A stretch of 64,000 nucleotides of DNA, from NCBI GenBank assembly GCA_022579005.1, contig MU401493.1:152301-216300 (forward strand), given 5' to 3'. Below the pieces are notes generated by a model, which ran no database searches, was not told the DNA's origin, and saw only the letters and a program-made list of their open reading frames with translations. The stretch comes from Poronia punctata (Eukaryota; Ascomycota; Sordariomycetes; Xylariales; Xylariaceae). A program made the position numbers and the translations under genes. Of the stretch, positions 48,360 to 59,698 are shown one piece after another (positions within the stretch are counted from its first letter, which is position 1; each line of letters begins with the position of its first letter).

Positions 48360-49055
48360 ATGGGCGACGTACCTAAGAATCCTCCATTTCCCCTGACCGA
48401 AGTGGACAAATGGGTCTTGTCCCAGACTGATGACGAGTTCTATTACCATGACTGGGAAGACTTAAAAAAGATTATCGGTATGATACGAAATCATCTTCAA
48501 GACAGACTTCCATAAACATGTTGCACAGCTTACACAACGTCAGGCGAAAACAATCTCTCGGTACTCAAGCGGAAGCCATCTGACCTCCGCCGGTATATGG
48601 CATGGACTTTTGATACCAAGGCTCGTTATGGATCTATGATAAACTATCTTCTGCATCACCGTTTGCCGAGCACATGGGGATCACCACCGTTCACACCGGC
48701 TTCGCCGGTTCCCTTCGAGGATAAGTCAGACTATCGGGTGCTAATCAACGACTGGCCGTACGGTCTATCCCCTGGCATAACTCATATTGTCGTATGGTCC
48801 AGAACCATCATCGATACCGACCCGGACACCGGCGACATGACACCCGAGAGCCGGAAAATTGTGACCGATTTCGTCAAGAGATTTTTCGCCGACAAACTTG
48901 GCCCCGAGGGAGACGACAGGGTCCTGTGGTTCAAAAACTGGGTTGCTCTGCAGAGCGTGCGTTCGCTCGAGCACATCCATGTCATGGTTAAAGATGTGAG
49001 CAAGAGTATCCTGGAGGAATGGACACAAGAGCTGGATGTCCACAGGCTTAGATAG
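48360..49055 (+). CDS. DUF3605 protein, N-acetylglucosamine-induced protein 1 (GIG1) family
   Basis: The family is named after Candida albicans Gig1, which is induced by N-acetylglucosamine; the biochemical role is unknown. Exons 48360-48477 and 48544-49055 (66-nt intron) give 209 aa, and the join restores LKKIIGENNLSVLKR. Family signatures are FPLTEVDKWVLSQTDDEFYY near the start, LKRKPSDLRRYMAW, the conserved NDWPYGLSPGITHIVVWSR, and near the end FKNWVALQSVRSLEHIHVMV. The HIHVM segment is part of the conserved core. Only 92 bases separate its stop from the converging SND2 stop, so the transcripts probably overlap. The family assignment is good; function is not known. Confidence 0.9.
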
Positions 49056-49147
49056 TGGCTCCAAGACGACATTCCTAGAGTTGCCCGTCGCGGATCCGAA
49101 CTTTCCTCTTCCCTCAGAGGACCTCATTACGCGGTCTGAATAAGCAC

Positions 49148-49636
49148 CTAGGCAGCTCGTCTTTGTTTCCGGTTCCCGGCAACAGGATTTTCAGGTTGCT
49201 GCTGTTGTGCCTGCTGACCTCCCATCATTCCACGCGTAGCACCTAGTAGACTGAAACCTTTAACGAGCCCATACACAGGCACCGCAGACCATAGAAGCCA
49301 CGCCCAATTGCCAAAAAGGATGACCAGGATCACAGATGCCCAAGTAACCCAGATGACGTCGAACATGTAGTCCGTGAGGCCGGGGGCCGACAAGTCCTCG
49401 CCGGCATTTTTGAGAGCCTTGGTTGATGGGTCGAATTTGGGCCTGCCGGTAGACTCCAGAACAGCCTCACACACAAAGGCGGGGATAGAGAGGATTATAT
49501 AGGCCGTGAGGGATCTCCGTTTGAATAATATGTTGGATAAGAAAAACAGGACGTTGACAACAAGCGTTCCAATATGGAGGTTCATCAGGGCAGTGGCGTT
49601 AGCCTTTGCCCTCTCCTTGCGTGCTTTCTGGGCCAT
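49148..49636 (-). CDS. SND2: SND2/ENV10, TMEM208 family ER targeting protein
   Basis: This is a DUF788/TMEM208 family membrane protein. Yeast Snd2 (Env10) works in the SRP-independent route that inserts proteins with internal membrane segments into the ER. It is a single exon of 162 aa, close to the usual length. The N terminus is MAQKARKERAKANATALMNLH, followed by two closely spaced membrane helices (about 24-66, IGTLVVNVLFFLSNILF and TAYIILSIPAFVCEAV), the loop GRPKFDPSTKALKNAGEDLS, and the conserved LTDYMFDVIWVTW leading into a third hydrophobic helix near 108-130. The C-terminal tail is Gln-rich and ends RKQRRAA. Both the N-terminal motif and the DVIWVTW motif are characteristic. Confidence 0.92.
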   Translation of the reverse strand: MAQKARKERAKANATALMNLHIGTLVVNVLFFLSNILFKRRSLTAYIILSIPAFVCEAVLESTGRPKFDPSTKALKNAGEDLSAPGLTDYMFDVIWVTWASVILVILFGNWAWLLWSAVPVYGLVKGFSLLGATRGMMGGQQAQQQQPENPVAGNRKQRRAA

Positions 49637-50730
49637 TGCGTATTAACTTTTCGCGAGGTATCCTCAATCAGATGTCCGGAGCTGGGATCGCACACATATA
49701 GTCTTTGAAAGAAAACCAAGCAAGTTGGTATGAAACTTTGATGAGTAGAAAGTGTGGAATAGAAGTGATCTACGATTACGTGGTTATTATTAGGTCGAAG
49801 GCACATCCAATAAGACGGTTCTATTCTACTGTTTACTCGTCAGCATTTGGTGACCTGTGGCGGGTGCCCTCTGGGTGTCTGGGCTGTCTGGGTAGGTCCT
49901 CCAGTTTTGCGTCGGGTAGGGACAGCTGGCTCGGCCTTTCTCTACAGGTTAGTGCAGTTCAACTCGGGGCTGGGAACACACGGGTGGCGGGCAAGGTCAT
50001 CATTTGATTAGCGCCGCGTTGTTGCTCTGCCAGGCCGTCTTCAGCTACACTTGGCCAATCAAACGCTTTGGCCCCCTGCCAGCTTCACTCCACCACAACA
50101 TACCAAATTCACGAGCGCACGTTAACCTACTCGATACAGCAATTACGTCCAACCTTCTAGTGTTGTTGTTATTGTGTCGTCGTTGGCGTCGTCGATTCGA
50201 GCCGGTCATCCTGCCCTTGCAGAGTCTTTTTTTTCATTGGGTATAGGTACATATCGGGGACCGTGGGACGGGAGCCGGGAATTCTTTTTGCAAAGCACAT
50301 AACCTTCTATCCAATCCTTCAATGGATTCATAATAATACACCCATAGCTGTTTCTACCGCCTCTCACTTCTCATACTAGACCTCTTTGTCCGACATTACA
50401 TCCCACGGAAATGCCAGTTCGCCACCAACGAGACCTGATGTACCAAATCTGCCATTTCTGCTATCCGTCTAGGGACCTACCTCACTCTCCTCGCGGCGTC
50501 GAAGAACACTTTTCAATCTCCAATTTCCATTAATCCGTAATACGCGAGCCCTCGACAGTTCACGATTCGCCCCGCTACTCGATTAGAAAAAACTTACTAC
50601 CTATCATCCTCGAAGCTGACCATCCGTGGTCATCTACCTGCTAGGCACCGAGCTGGCGGGCAAGGGACGGCCATATGGCTTTACGGCCATAAAACCACAT
50701 CGCCCAGAAAAGACCTCTTTGATTGCCACC
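49637..50730. other. Divergent promoter region of SND2 and APC3
   Basis: No gene was recognised. The right part is C/T-rich leader sequence. A CCAATCA word lies near 50054. The APC3 frame is open upstream of the chosen ATG to about 50626 but begins without an ATG. Confidence 0.5.
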
Positions 50731-53250
50731 ATGCCGTCTTCGGGTACCGCCATCACGGGCCAGCTGAGACAGATGGTTTACTACCATCTCGATCACCACT
50801 CGTATGATAACGCGCTCTTCTTTTCAGAAAGGCTGGCGGCGCACGATCCCCACGCAGGCGAATCGGCATATCTTCTAGCACTATGCCATTATCGACTAGG
50901 GGATTGCAGGTCCGCCTATGAAATCAGTAAAGCCTCTGGCTACCGGGGCGCCCATCTTAGCAGCGCATACGTATTTGCGTTAGCTTGTCTCGCCATCGAG
51001 AGATACAAGGATGGCATCACCGCCCTGGAACGATCTAGGAGCCTATGGTCACATAAATCGAGTTTTGGAAAACACACTGCGATTGCGAGAGCCCCCTGCC
51101 CAGATTCGGCCAGTATTCTGTGTCTACTGGGCAAGTTATACCGGGCGTATGACGACAAGAAGAAAGCAATTCTCAACTTTGAGAGTGCTTTGAAAGTAAA
51201 TCCATTTATGTGGGATGCCTTCACAGCGCTTTGCGACATGGGCATCAATATACGGCCAAATAGTGTCTTCAAAATGAATGATTCCTTAATAGAGGGCCTT
51301 AATTTTGAAGTGCCGTCTGGAGTACTCGTGGAACAAAAGGATAACGGGGCGGTCAATCCGGTGGATATGTTTACTAAAAAGGCCGTCACTCGGTCGGCTA
51401 TCTTCGACGCCGTAGATCCGTTCGACTCGCAGCGATCGGGCGCTTCGAATGAAATGCTGCTGGGAAATAACTTCCTGGCTACAAGTTCTGGCGAAAACGA
51501 CTTCATGTCCAAGATACATGCTGCTCGCTCCAGAATTGCTACCGCCCCTGAGCCGATCCATGACCCGGTGGAATCGCCGACGGTGGCTCATGTCGATCCG
51601 AATATTTCCCGTGTAGGTTTGGCCGTTGAGCCACCGCAGGCGCCAGCTCGCCGGACGCGGAATACGCAGCCCACAGAGCCGGGGCTGCACGATACTGCCC
51701 CTAAGGTGGGCTATCGTTTGGCCAACAAAAGAAGTCAGAAGGCGCAAGAAGAACATCCGCCGGAGTCAAATCCAGCCGCTTTAAGAGCCCCCGCGTCTAC
51801 AGCGTCTGGCATTGAACGGAAGAGGACGGTATCCGGGCACCCGGTCCAGCCCAGACAGCACCCCGAGGAGCCTGGCGCGCCGCAACGACGAAGTGCGCGG
51901 ATAAATATGTTTAAAGGTGCCAACGGGAAGGCGAGCTCTACAGGAGCCGCCGTGGGTACGACAGCGACAAGGGAGCTGAAAAAGGCGAGGCCCCAGATTT
52001 CCCGTATCATGAGGCCGAATTCCAGTGGTACCAGTGTTGGCAGAGCCGTGAGCGGCAATAGGAAACCGCTCGAGGAAAATGGAATGGATATCGATCAAGC
52101 CGAAGCGCCCAGGGCCAAAGAGCCCCCTGCCCAGCCGCCGGTTAGCAAATCCGCCGAACACGAGGCGGCCAAGGCAGAGGGGGCGTTGAGATATTTGATG
52201 GAACTGTTCAGAAAGTTTGCCTCTGGTTATTATGCTCTATCACAGTATCGGATAAACGACGCTGTGAACACGTACACATCTCTGCCACGCACTCAGCAGG
52301 ATACTCCTTGGGTCCTGTCGCAAATCGGCCGAGCACATTACGAGCAAGCGTCATACGCTGAGGCAGAAAAGTACTATAGGAGATTACGGATTCTCGCCCC
52401 TACACGTATGGAGGACATGGAGGTATACTCCACTATCCTATGGTTTCTAAAAAGAGAGACGGACCTGTCCTTTCTCGCGCACGAATTGGTCGATGCCTCT
52501 TGGCACTCACCGCAAGCCTGGTGTGCTCTTGGCAATGCTTGGTCGCTTGCCCGAGATCACGAACAAGCCTTGCGGTGTTTCAAACGAGCTACGCAGCTGA
52601 ACCCCAAGTTTGCGTATGCCTTCACCCTGCAGGGGCATGAGCATGTCTCGAACGAAGAGTATGAAAAGGCTCTTACGGCATACCGGTTAGCAATATCAGC
52701 AGACCGTCGCCATTATAACGCCTATTATGGCATCGGCCGGGTCTATGAAAAGCTTGGCAGCTACGACAAGGCTTACACACACTTCCACTCGGCATCTATC
52801 ATCAATCCCTCCAACGCCGTCTTGATCTGCTGCATCGGGAATGTTCTAGAGAAACAGCGGCAAATTGTCCAGGCACTGCAGTTCTTTACCAAGGCGACAG
52901 AACTGGCACCCCATGCTGCGCAGACCCGATACAAGAAAGCCAGAGCTCTGCTCGCCCTAAACCAACTCGACGCAGCCCAGGAGGAACTCGAAATCCTGAA
53001 GACGCTGGCACCTGACGAAGCCACGGTGCACTTCCTTCTTGGCAAGCTGTATAAAACGTTGAACGACAAAGGCGCTGCCGTCCGACACTTCACTATTGCC
53101 CTGAACTTGGATCCCAAGGTGAGTTTACTCGTGATGCTACTAGGCTGTATTTTTGCGCTAACGTTTGGGTACTAGGCAAGCCAGCAAATCAAAGAGGCTA
53201 TTGAAAGCCTAGAGGACGACGATAGTTTTGATGATTCTATGATAGCATGA
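50731..53250 (+). CDS. CDC27: Anaphase-promoting complex subunit 3 (APC3/CDC27, BimA)
   Basis: This is a TPR scaffold of the APC/C ubiquitin ligase, where it binds the IR tails of CDC20/CDH1 and substrates. Exons 50731-53118 and 53176-53250 (57-nt intron) give 820 aa. The N-terminal TPR block (about 1-190) includes YHLDHHSYDNALFFSERLAA, YLLALCHYRLGDCRSAYEI and LCLLGKLYRAYDDKKKAIL followed by ALKVNPFMWDAFTALCDMG, all typical of CDC27. A long disordered, basic linker (about 260-480) follows. The C-terminal TPR superhelix (about 490-795) includes ALGNAWSLARDHEQALRCFK, AYTLAISADRR-like repeats, and GIGRVYEKLGSYDKAYTHF. The last exon adds a short acidic end. The start is the ATG of MPSSGTAI; the open frame before it has no ATG. 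The call is firm. Confidence 0.96.
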
Positions 53251-55001
53251 CGTAGGACATGATAGTGGAGCATACGATTGCCGGAAGTGGAGGGTCTTGT
53301 CTTGTCATGATTCCACGCGGGAAAGTGGCGTGGTCTACTGTTCTGGTGCTGCTTCAGGAATGCGTACATGGGTTTTTCGGCTGGATGGATGGGGAAGGAT
53401 TGAAGTGTTAGCGTCAGGAGTCCAGGTATTTTGTCACCGCTCGGGTTAGGCTTTGCATGAATCGGCGTTAAGGACATGATTAGATGTTCAGGAAGGCTAT
53501 AAACCATATGAAGCATGCTGTGAGTATATCACGACAGCGTGGGTTGCGGGAACCTGTGCATGGCTACCCGGCTTGTAGCCTTTCCATCAAGTTTGGCAGA
53601 CAAAGTCATGCAACCTAAAATTTTACAAATTATGAGAGCATCACAATGCATATATATTTTGCGGAATTCTTGTTGATGAGAGTCGGGCGCCCTCCGCACA
53701 CTCCCTAATGTCCAACAATGAGTGGATGTTATATTGAAACCACTCGAACAGAATACCGAGTCCGGCAAATGCCCGGCTTTACAGATTACCACTGGTTTAC
53801 TGGTGGGTCAGAGAAATATACTCAAGTTAATACTTGGCTGACGACCGGGAATGCTTTTCAAGGTCAAGTTGTACATCATTCGAAGCAACGGGGAATTCGT
53901 CCCCCCCGTCTTAACCATCTGTTAAGCCGATATAATATCGCCAATTGTATTGCATTTGCCCGTCGGGGATACAGGAACAGTAAAGCACGCATGTGAACTT
54001 AAACCATCGTAAACATAAGCGGACTCCCAATAGTAGGTGTATTTTGGACCGTCACATCGCAGAAACCAAGATCTAGGGTTCCCGAAGACTCGTTCTAGAA
54101 TGCAAACTTGGGAGCTGATTAATTATTGATATCCGGTCTCGCGGGATGTTGTCTTTGGTCGCGTGTAAGTTTAACAGAACTTGCAAAAGTTTAATAGAAT
54201 ACCTATTGCCTAGCCTGACCTAGCAACCCCTCTTTACCTAAACAGGCAAACAAGGTTATATTTGGCTTTACGCGTCAGCTTTATTTTGGAGATCAAAAGC
54301 TTGTGAAAATCATTTACGATTAGATATGCGTACGGGCTTACAAGCAAGATAGGCAACAACTTAATTCCTATTCTACCGTATTTATATCCTAGAAGTCGTT
54401 TTCAAAGTGCATCTCAGTTGGACAGTACTCGGAAGTTCAGATGATGCCTGTCATTTAGGAAATATATGCAGGTACCTGTCATTTGTATCTCTTTTGGAGT
54501 TCCATTGAGTCTTGACACGTTCTTGGAGGGCAGCCTAGTGCATAAACTATACCTAATTCGCCACACTGTACAAGTGTAGTGAACCCACCGGCCCTCTTTT
54601 AGATAAGCTAGCAGGGGTTACAATAGGAATCAGTCTCGAAATCACAGCAAAATCAGGCAAGGGAAACAAAAGAAACAGCGCGTCGTTTGCAGGCGCGATC
54701 AGGCCCCCTTTTGGAATTCGGAAATCAGAACTAAACGCAATTTTCTGATTGGCCAAAGTAACATGGCTAGTTTGCAACAACCCGAGAATGACTTACACAA
54801 TCAGCAACTGCCCCCTCAAACAGCACTTTTAAGCAGTCTTCCCCATCGCCTATTTACCTCGATTTCCTTCTCTCTCCTCTTTTTATTGTCTCCCAATTTC
54901 CACAACACCCACCCCAAATCTGCACACTCAAGCAACAAGACGTATCAGTCTTTCCATCAACCATCTAATACCATCATCGATTAATATCATCATCCATCAA
55001 C
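53251..55001. other. Intergenic region upstream of histone H4
   Basis: No gene is supported. A 92-codon plus-strand open frame at 53718-53996 resembles nothing I know. The sequence near the H4 start is C/T-rich leader with CATC repeats. Confidence 0.5.
54746..54752 (-). promoter_or_regulatory. CCAATCA box upstream of histone H4
   Basis: The minus strand reads CCAATCA about 250 bases before the H4 ATG. CCAAT boxes are common in fungal histone promoters. Function is inferred. Confidence 0.4.
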
Positions 55002-55589
<588 letters not shown>

Positions 55590-56129
55590 ATTATGCAGCT
55601 ACTTCGTCTCGTTTCTGCACCTGTTTTGCGCACTTCTCTACCCATGTCGGGACAGCATGGCGTATACAGCATGTTTGGGAGGCACGTCTGGCCTCCAAAT
55701 GGCGGGTGGTCCTTTGGTCTTGTTTTTCACGGATATGGCATAAGCACTACAAATGTGTTGAATTGGCGTTGATGGTTCGGGTTTTGCACTGGTATGTGCG
55801 TTGAGACAATTACCAGTGATAGGGAGGCATCTGAAGGAGATGACCTGTTATGTGCTCTGCACAGCACATATGATATACACAAACAAGCATTAGTTTCGTC
55901 AATTACGAAGCGAACATCAAACTATGTCTTGACCTCTGAGTGAAATCCGACCGCGCCTGCTGATAATATGCTATAACTGTTGACTCCATATGCCTTGCCT
56001 AACTCCCGGCGCCGGTCATAATACAAATATGTTGCAGTGCCTGTAGCGCCGAGCAGAGATACATGCCTAATCTTCCACACTTATGGTGTGACTAATATCC
56101 CTCCATACCCCAACCGGGTTGACAAAACT
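55590..56129. other. Convergent intergenic region
   Basis: This is the shared 3' region of histone H4 and TRS20. Nothing recognisable was seen beyond 3' flanks. Confidence 0.5.
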
Positions 56130-56734
56130 TTACAGGTACTTGCGGCCCGCGGCGGCAACACGTTGACGAAACACGGGACTGCGAACTTCCATATTCACTT
56201 GGTAGAAAGGGCTCATGATAGTCTTGACCCAAGACTCGTATACCTCGAGCATGAAGGCACGCACGGCCTCCTCGGTTTGTGGACTGGTTGGGTTTGCTGC
56301 GATAGTCGAAGTTGACGAGCGCGGGTTGATGGTAGATGCGGAAGAGGGGGGCTGATGCAAGAGCATGAATTTCACATTGCCGCCTGTGAGGAAACAAGAT
56401 ACGTAATTATTGAAGAAACGATCGATGCACTTGAGGTACCTATATAAAGTGGCAAAAGAATTAATGAGTTGATAGATTAGCCTAGGAACTATATATATAT
56501 ACACAAAATGTGTAAAGCGCGAGGTTTTTTTTTTTTTTGGTTGACCAACATTTGTCCCGTCCCCCATTGGACTTCCTCTACAATGTCCAAACTGCTATGG
56601 ACGATGAACTGGTTCATGTGTCGCGCTTGTTCGGGGAACCTGGCCTGGCCGTCGCCGCCGGCTTTGGATGTCCCGAATTCGTACTCGAAGAGTGGGTTGT
56701 CTTGCGTTCCTACTATTACGAAGTAATATGACAT
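56130..56734 (-). CDS. TRS20: TRAPP complex subunit TRS20 (TRAPPC2/sedlin)
   Basis: This is a small longin-like core subunit of the TRAPP tethering complexes, which activate the Ypt1/Rab1 GTPase in ER-Golgi traffic and autophagy. Exons on the minus strand are 56734-56550 and 56439-56130, giving 164 aa. It starts MSYYFVIVGTQDNPLFEYEF, with RHMNQFIVHSSLDIVEEVQW and, across the splice, GTGQMYLKCIDRFFNNYVS, then FLTGGNVKFMLLH. The end, RAFMLEVYESWVKTIMSPFY then FRQRVAAAGRKYL, is typical. An Ala/Ser/Thr/Pro insertion (about 95-120) makes it longer than human TRAPPC2 (140 aa). The donor is GTTGGT, weaker than usual, and the 110-nt intron begins with a T/A homopolymer. It is divergent from mL60. Confidence 0.95.
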
Positions 56735-57296
56735 TTTTTTTTTTTTTTGGTTTGGGGTTGAGGTGGTGGTCGGAGATTTCGGAGATTCGATTCGTGGGAG
56801 GGGGTTTTGCTTTGAGATTTTGGAAAGGGCGGTGCTCTACCGGTCAATCATTTACGGTGATAGGGATTCGTTGTTGTTTAGCTGTCGGTTTAGGTTTCGT
56901 TCATTGGGAGGGGGGGGGGTCGAAGAGTCTCACGATGAGCGTACGGTGTTGTTGTCTGAAGTAGGTATGTAGGTTACACGGCAGCAATTCAATTCACGGC
57001 ACAAGGCTGTTGAGCGTTGCCCCTACAGCTGTTGCCCCTAGTCTAGGCGGTACTTACTCGTACCTGGTTACTTTAATAGTGGGTCTCTGGCCCCCCGGAG
57101 CCCCCTGTAAACATCGCGCTTTTTAGGTGGAGTCGGCATTGTTCAGAAACGATCAATTGCTTGGCTTCAGCTTTGCGACCGACCGACCGACCGACCGACC
57201 GACCGTCGACCGCCCGAAACTTTTCCCAACTTTCAGGGTGTTTGTGAAAACGAAATTTACAGCCCGAACGAGCCGGATATACACCAACCACCCAGC
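56735..57296. promoter_or_regulatory. Divergent promoter region of TRS20 and mL60 with CGAC repeat
   Basis: This 562-bp spacer holds T runs at about 56734-56748, a G run near 56911-56920 and seven CGAC units at about 57176-57205. The repeat lies about 95 bases before the mL60 start. No gene is supported. Confidence 0.5.
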
Positions 57297-57813
57297 ATGT
57301 TCGGCGCCTTTAGACCAACGAACGCCTTGTTTGGCGGTCTTTTATGGTGCGTTGGAAATATCCTCTTTTGCCGCACGACTCGAACCAGGAGGAGCAGCTC
57401 TTCAAACCAACCCAGAAATACACCCGTTTAGCTTTGCTAACTGAGGCCAATTCTTACATTATAGGAAGACCCCATGGCGACTTTCGAAATTCCAAAAGGC
57501 ACGGCAACGGAAGCGGCTCCGGGCCGTCGATGCCGTCGTAGCTACGATCGACCAGGCACTTGCGAAGAGTGGCCAGACGATGAAGGCCCTTGAGACTTGG
57601 AAGGAGACGATGCCCACCGAGGCCGAGATGTTACCGAAAGACAAATATACCATGTTTGACCGGAAAGAGAAACGGTATCGAAAGGGCATACATAGTAGGT
57701 TTCTCCCCTGCTTTCTGTGGAATTGGACGGGTTGGGATACTGATTATTCCTCTGCTGCAGAGTTGCCGAAGTGGACGAGAGTTTCACAACGATTGAACCC
57801 GCCTGGTTACTAA
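57297..57813 (+). CDS. MRPL31: Mitochondrial large ribosomal subunit protein mL60 (MRPL31 family)
   Basis: This is a small fungal-type protein of the mitochondrial 54S subunit. Exons 57297-57346, 57465-57694 and 57761-57813 give 110 aa in phase, with a GCTAAC branch site in intron 1. It begins MFGAFRPTNALFGGLLWKTP, then PWRLSKFQKARQRKRLRAVD, which is the conserved core of the family, followed by VVATIDQALAKSGQTMKALE, and finishes with MFDRKEKRYRKGIHKLPKWT and RVSQRLNPPGY. The strongly basic N-terminal half is typical of a mitoribosomal protein. It converges on CBC2 with about 340-450 bases between the stops. The splice joins regenerate family motifs, so the model is firm. Confidence 0.93.
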
Positions 57814-58263
57814 GGAAGCTGTTTATTGTGTTTGGAAGTCGGGAGGGAGGATGTTGGTGGAGATGTTATGGACGGGCTTGATGCAGCGCTCTTCTTTGAA
57901 GGAGGCAACATATTCTGCTTCTTTACATATACATGCTCAGGCCATGTACAATAGTGTACAAAAGCGCGGGAAACGCCGCAGAGGCGTGCCGCAAGGTTTC
58001 ATCACATAGCTTGCATATAACCCCCACGATAATTGTAGAATCTAACTGAAAATGTCAAAAATGGCCTGTATTGTAATGCTGCGAACTAAAACACAAGGCC
58101 TGGTTCATAAGATATCTAAATATGTATTGTACAAAACCTAGTACAGAGTCGATTAGGAATCGGTCGGCTCCCGCTTGAATCTGGGACGGCCATAATCCTC
58201 TTCGTGATTTCTATCTCCCCGGGATCTTCTCGGAATCACACAGTCTCTCGTCGATACTCTCTC
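57814..58263. other. Convergent spacer, including a possible CBC2 tail
   Basis: 57.81-58.15 kb is the shared 3' region of mL60 and CBC2. 58153-58263 continues the CBC2 frame after its TAG (see CBC2) and repeats its C-terminal segment. Confidence 0.6.
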
Positions 58264-58345
58264 CTATTTGAGACGACCATAATCCTCCTCGTGATTTCTA
58301 TCTCCCTCGCGGTTTTTCTCGGAATCCCGCATTCTCTCGACCTGG
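58186..58345. repeat. Imperfect tandem duplication at the CBC2 3' end
   Basis: Two copies of a segment containing CCATAATCCTC(T/C)TCGTG then ATTTCTATCTCC and CTCGGAATC lie about 80 bp apart on the plus strand (from about 58190 and 58269). The copy further along the gene has a 2-nt length difference relative to the first. Confidence 0.8.
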
Positions 58346-59052
58346 AGAGCCCTTCCCAGTCCTCCTCTACCTTCATCAAAGTCGTCACGATACTCGTCAC
58401 GTACCTGCCCGCCGGACTTTCCGCGCCCAAACTGTCGACCCTCTTCGAATCCGGGATCGAGATCAGTGCGGATGACACGCTCATCCAATTTCGTACCACC
58501 TATGTACTTCATACAGTCCAGCGCGTCTTGGTGTGTGTAATACTCGACGAAGCAGAAGCCGCATGGTGTCTTTTGGAATCTATCCAGGCCCATGACTAGG
58601 CGCTTAATTTCACCACATTTGGAGAAGAGCTCGAAGACCTGCTCTTCTGTTGTGAAGAATGATCTGTTTGCGATAGATTAGTTTACGGCTCATCACTGTG
58701 TTTATCAGCCCGTGCATAGCGAAGATCAAGAGTGCTTCGGGCCCAAGCCAGCTTCATCGTAGAACAGATGGGGATAAGGCGGACTGACAAGTTACCAACA
58801 TAAAGTGTGGTGGCGTTCTTTAAAGGGTCCTCTGGCGATTCCTCTGGCTTGATATCCGCCATTTCGGTGTCTCCATCTTTGTTGTCCCGCCCATCACGCC
58901 CATGGTCGTTGCGTTTCCTTTTGTTGTTCTGAGGCTCAAAAGTCAGAACTGTGGATTTTCTAGCTTGTTTGTCGAGCTTCACTTACCCGGCTGAGATAGT
59001 AGGCGCTGGGGTTGTCCAGCCGCTCAACGGTGGATCGGACGCCAACGCGCAT
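58264..59052 (-). CDS. CBC2: Nuclear cap-binding complex subunit 2 (CBC2/CBP20)
   Basis: This RRM protein binds the m7G cap of nuclear RNAs together with CBP80 and helps splicing and export. Exons on the minus strand are 59052-58987, 58928-58789 and 58663-58264, giving 201 aa. It starts [20 protein letters not shown], with a Lys/Arg/Asp linker, then the [23 protein letters not shown] across intron 2, [17 protein letters not shown], the RNP1-type [10 protein letters not shown], and [20 protein letters not shown], the cap-binding tail motif. Tyr in the N-terminal helix, which stacks on the cap, is present. The TAG at 58264-58266 lies inside a tandem duplication of about 80 bp; beyond it the same frame runs another 36 codons to a TAA at 58153 and repeats [10 protein letters not shown] before PRFKREPTDS. 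Confidence 0.92.
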
Positions 59053-59698
59053 ATTGACGGTAAGAAACTCTTTTCTGGTTTAAAGTCCTTTTTATACCAG
59101 ACAATATTTGCAAGATGGAAATTTCTGATTGAGGGTTGAATGTTGGTATATATGTGTGTGATTAGGGAAATGTTTGGTGTTTTTGCTTTGAATTGCAACT
59201 TTATATCACAAGAAGGCTGAAGTGAATGAAGTTGAATGTATGTTGTACCTTGTTGTAGGTTACATCTCCACCTTTATCTGTTGGTTAATTGGGATTCATC
59301 AGCTTGGAGGACCAAAGATCTCACCGCGCCAGGACGCGCCTGTACTCTGCCTTAAAGTAGGTGGGTCCGAGCTAGCGCAGGTGTTTGGTCCGGGGTTTCC
59401 TTTGTACTTGTGAGCTTGTATCAAAAGTATCCACCAAAATTCCGGTCACCCTAGCAGCAAGTTAAGACAGCACCAGCTTTCTACCCAAAGAACCTCTGCG
59501 ACCAACGTCCCAACATTGCTATAGCTCTTGTGAACCAGCCTGCACATCCTGCAATCCCACCAAATCGGATCGCCAAAAACTACGAGGATTTATTGCACTT
59601 GAAAACCATTCTACAGCGGTTCGACATATTCGATATGCACTTCGCCTAGTATTGACGCCCACCGTCCTCCTCGCTCTACCTTCTTCTGCACATCCGAA
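59053..59698. other. Divergent promoter region of CBC2 and NUP82
   Basis: This is a 646-bp spacer between two divergent genes. No gene or strong motif was recognised. Confidence 0.5.

Noticed and set aside
53718..53996. 92-aa open frame between APC3 and H4
   Set aside because: No family signal, no intron support and composition like its surroundings.
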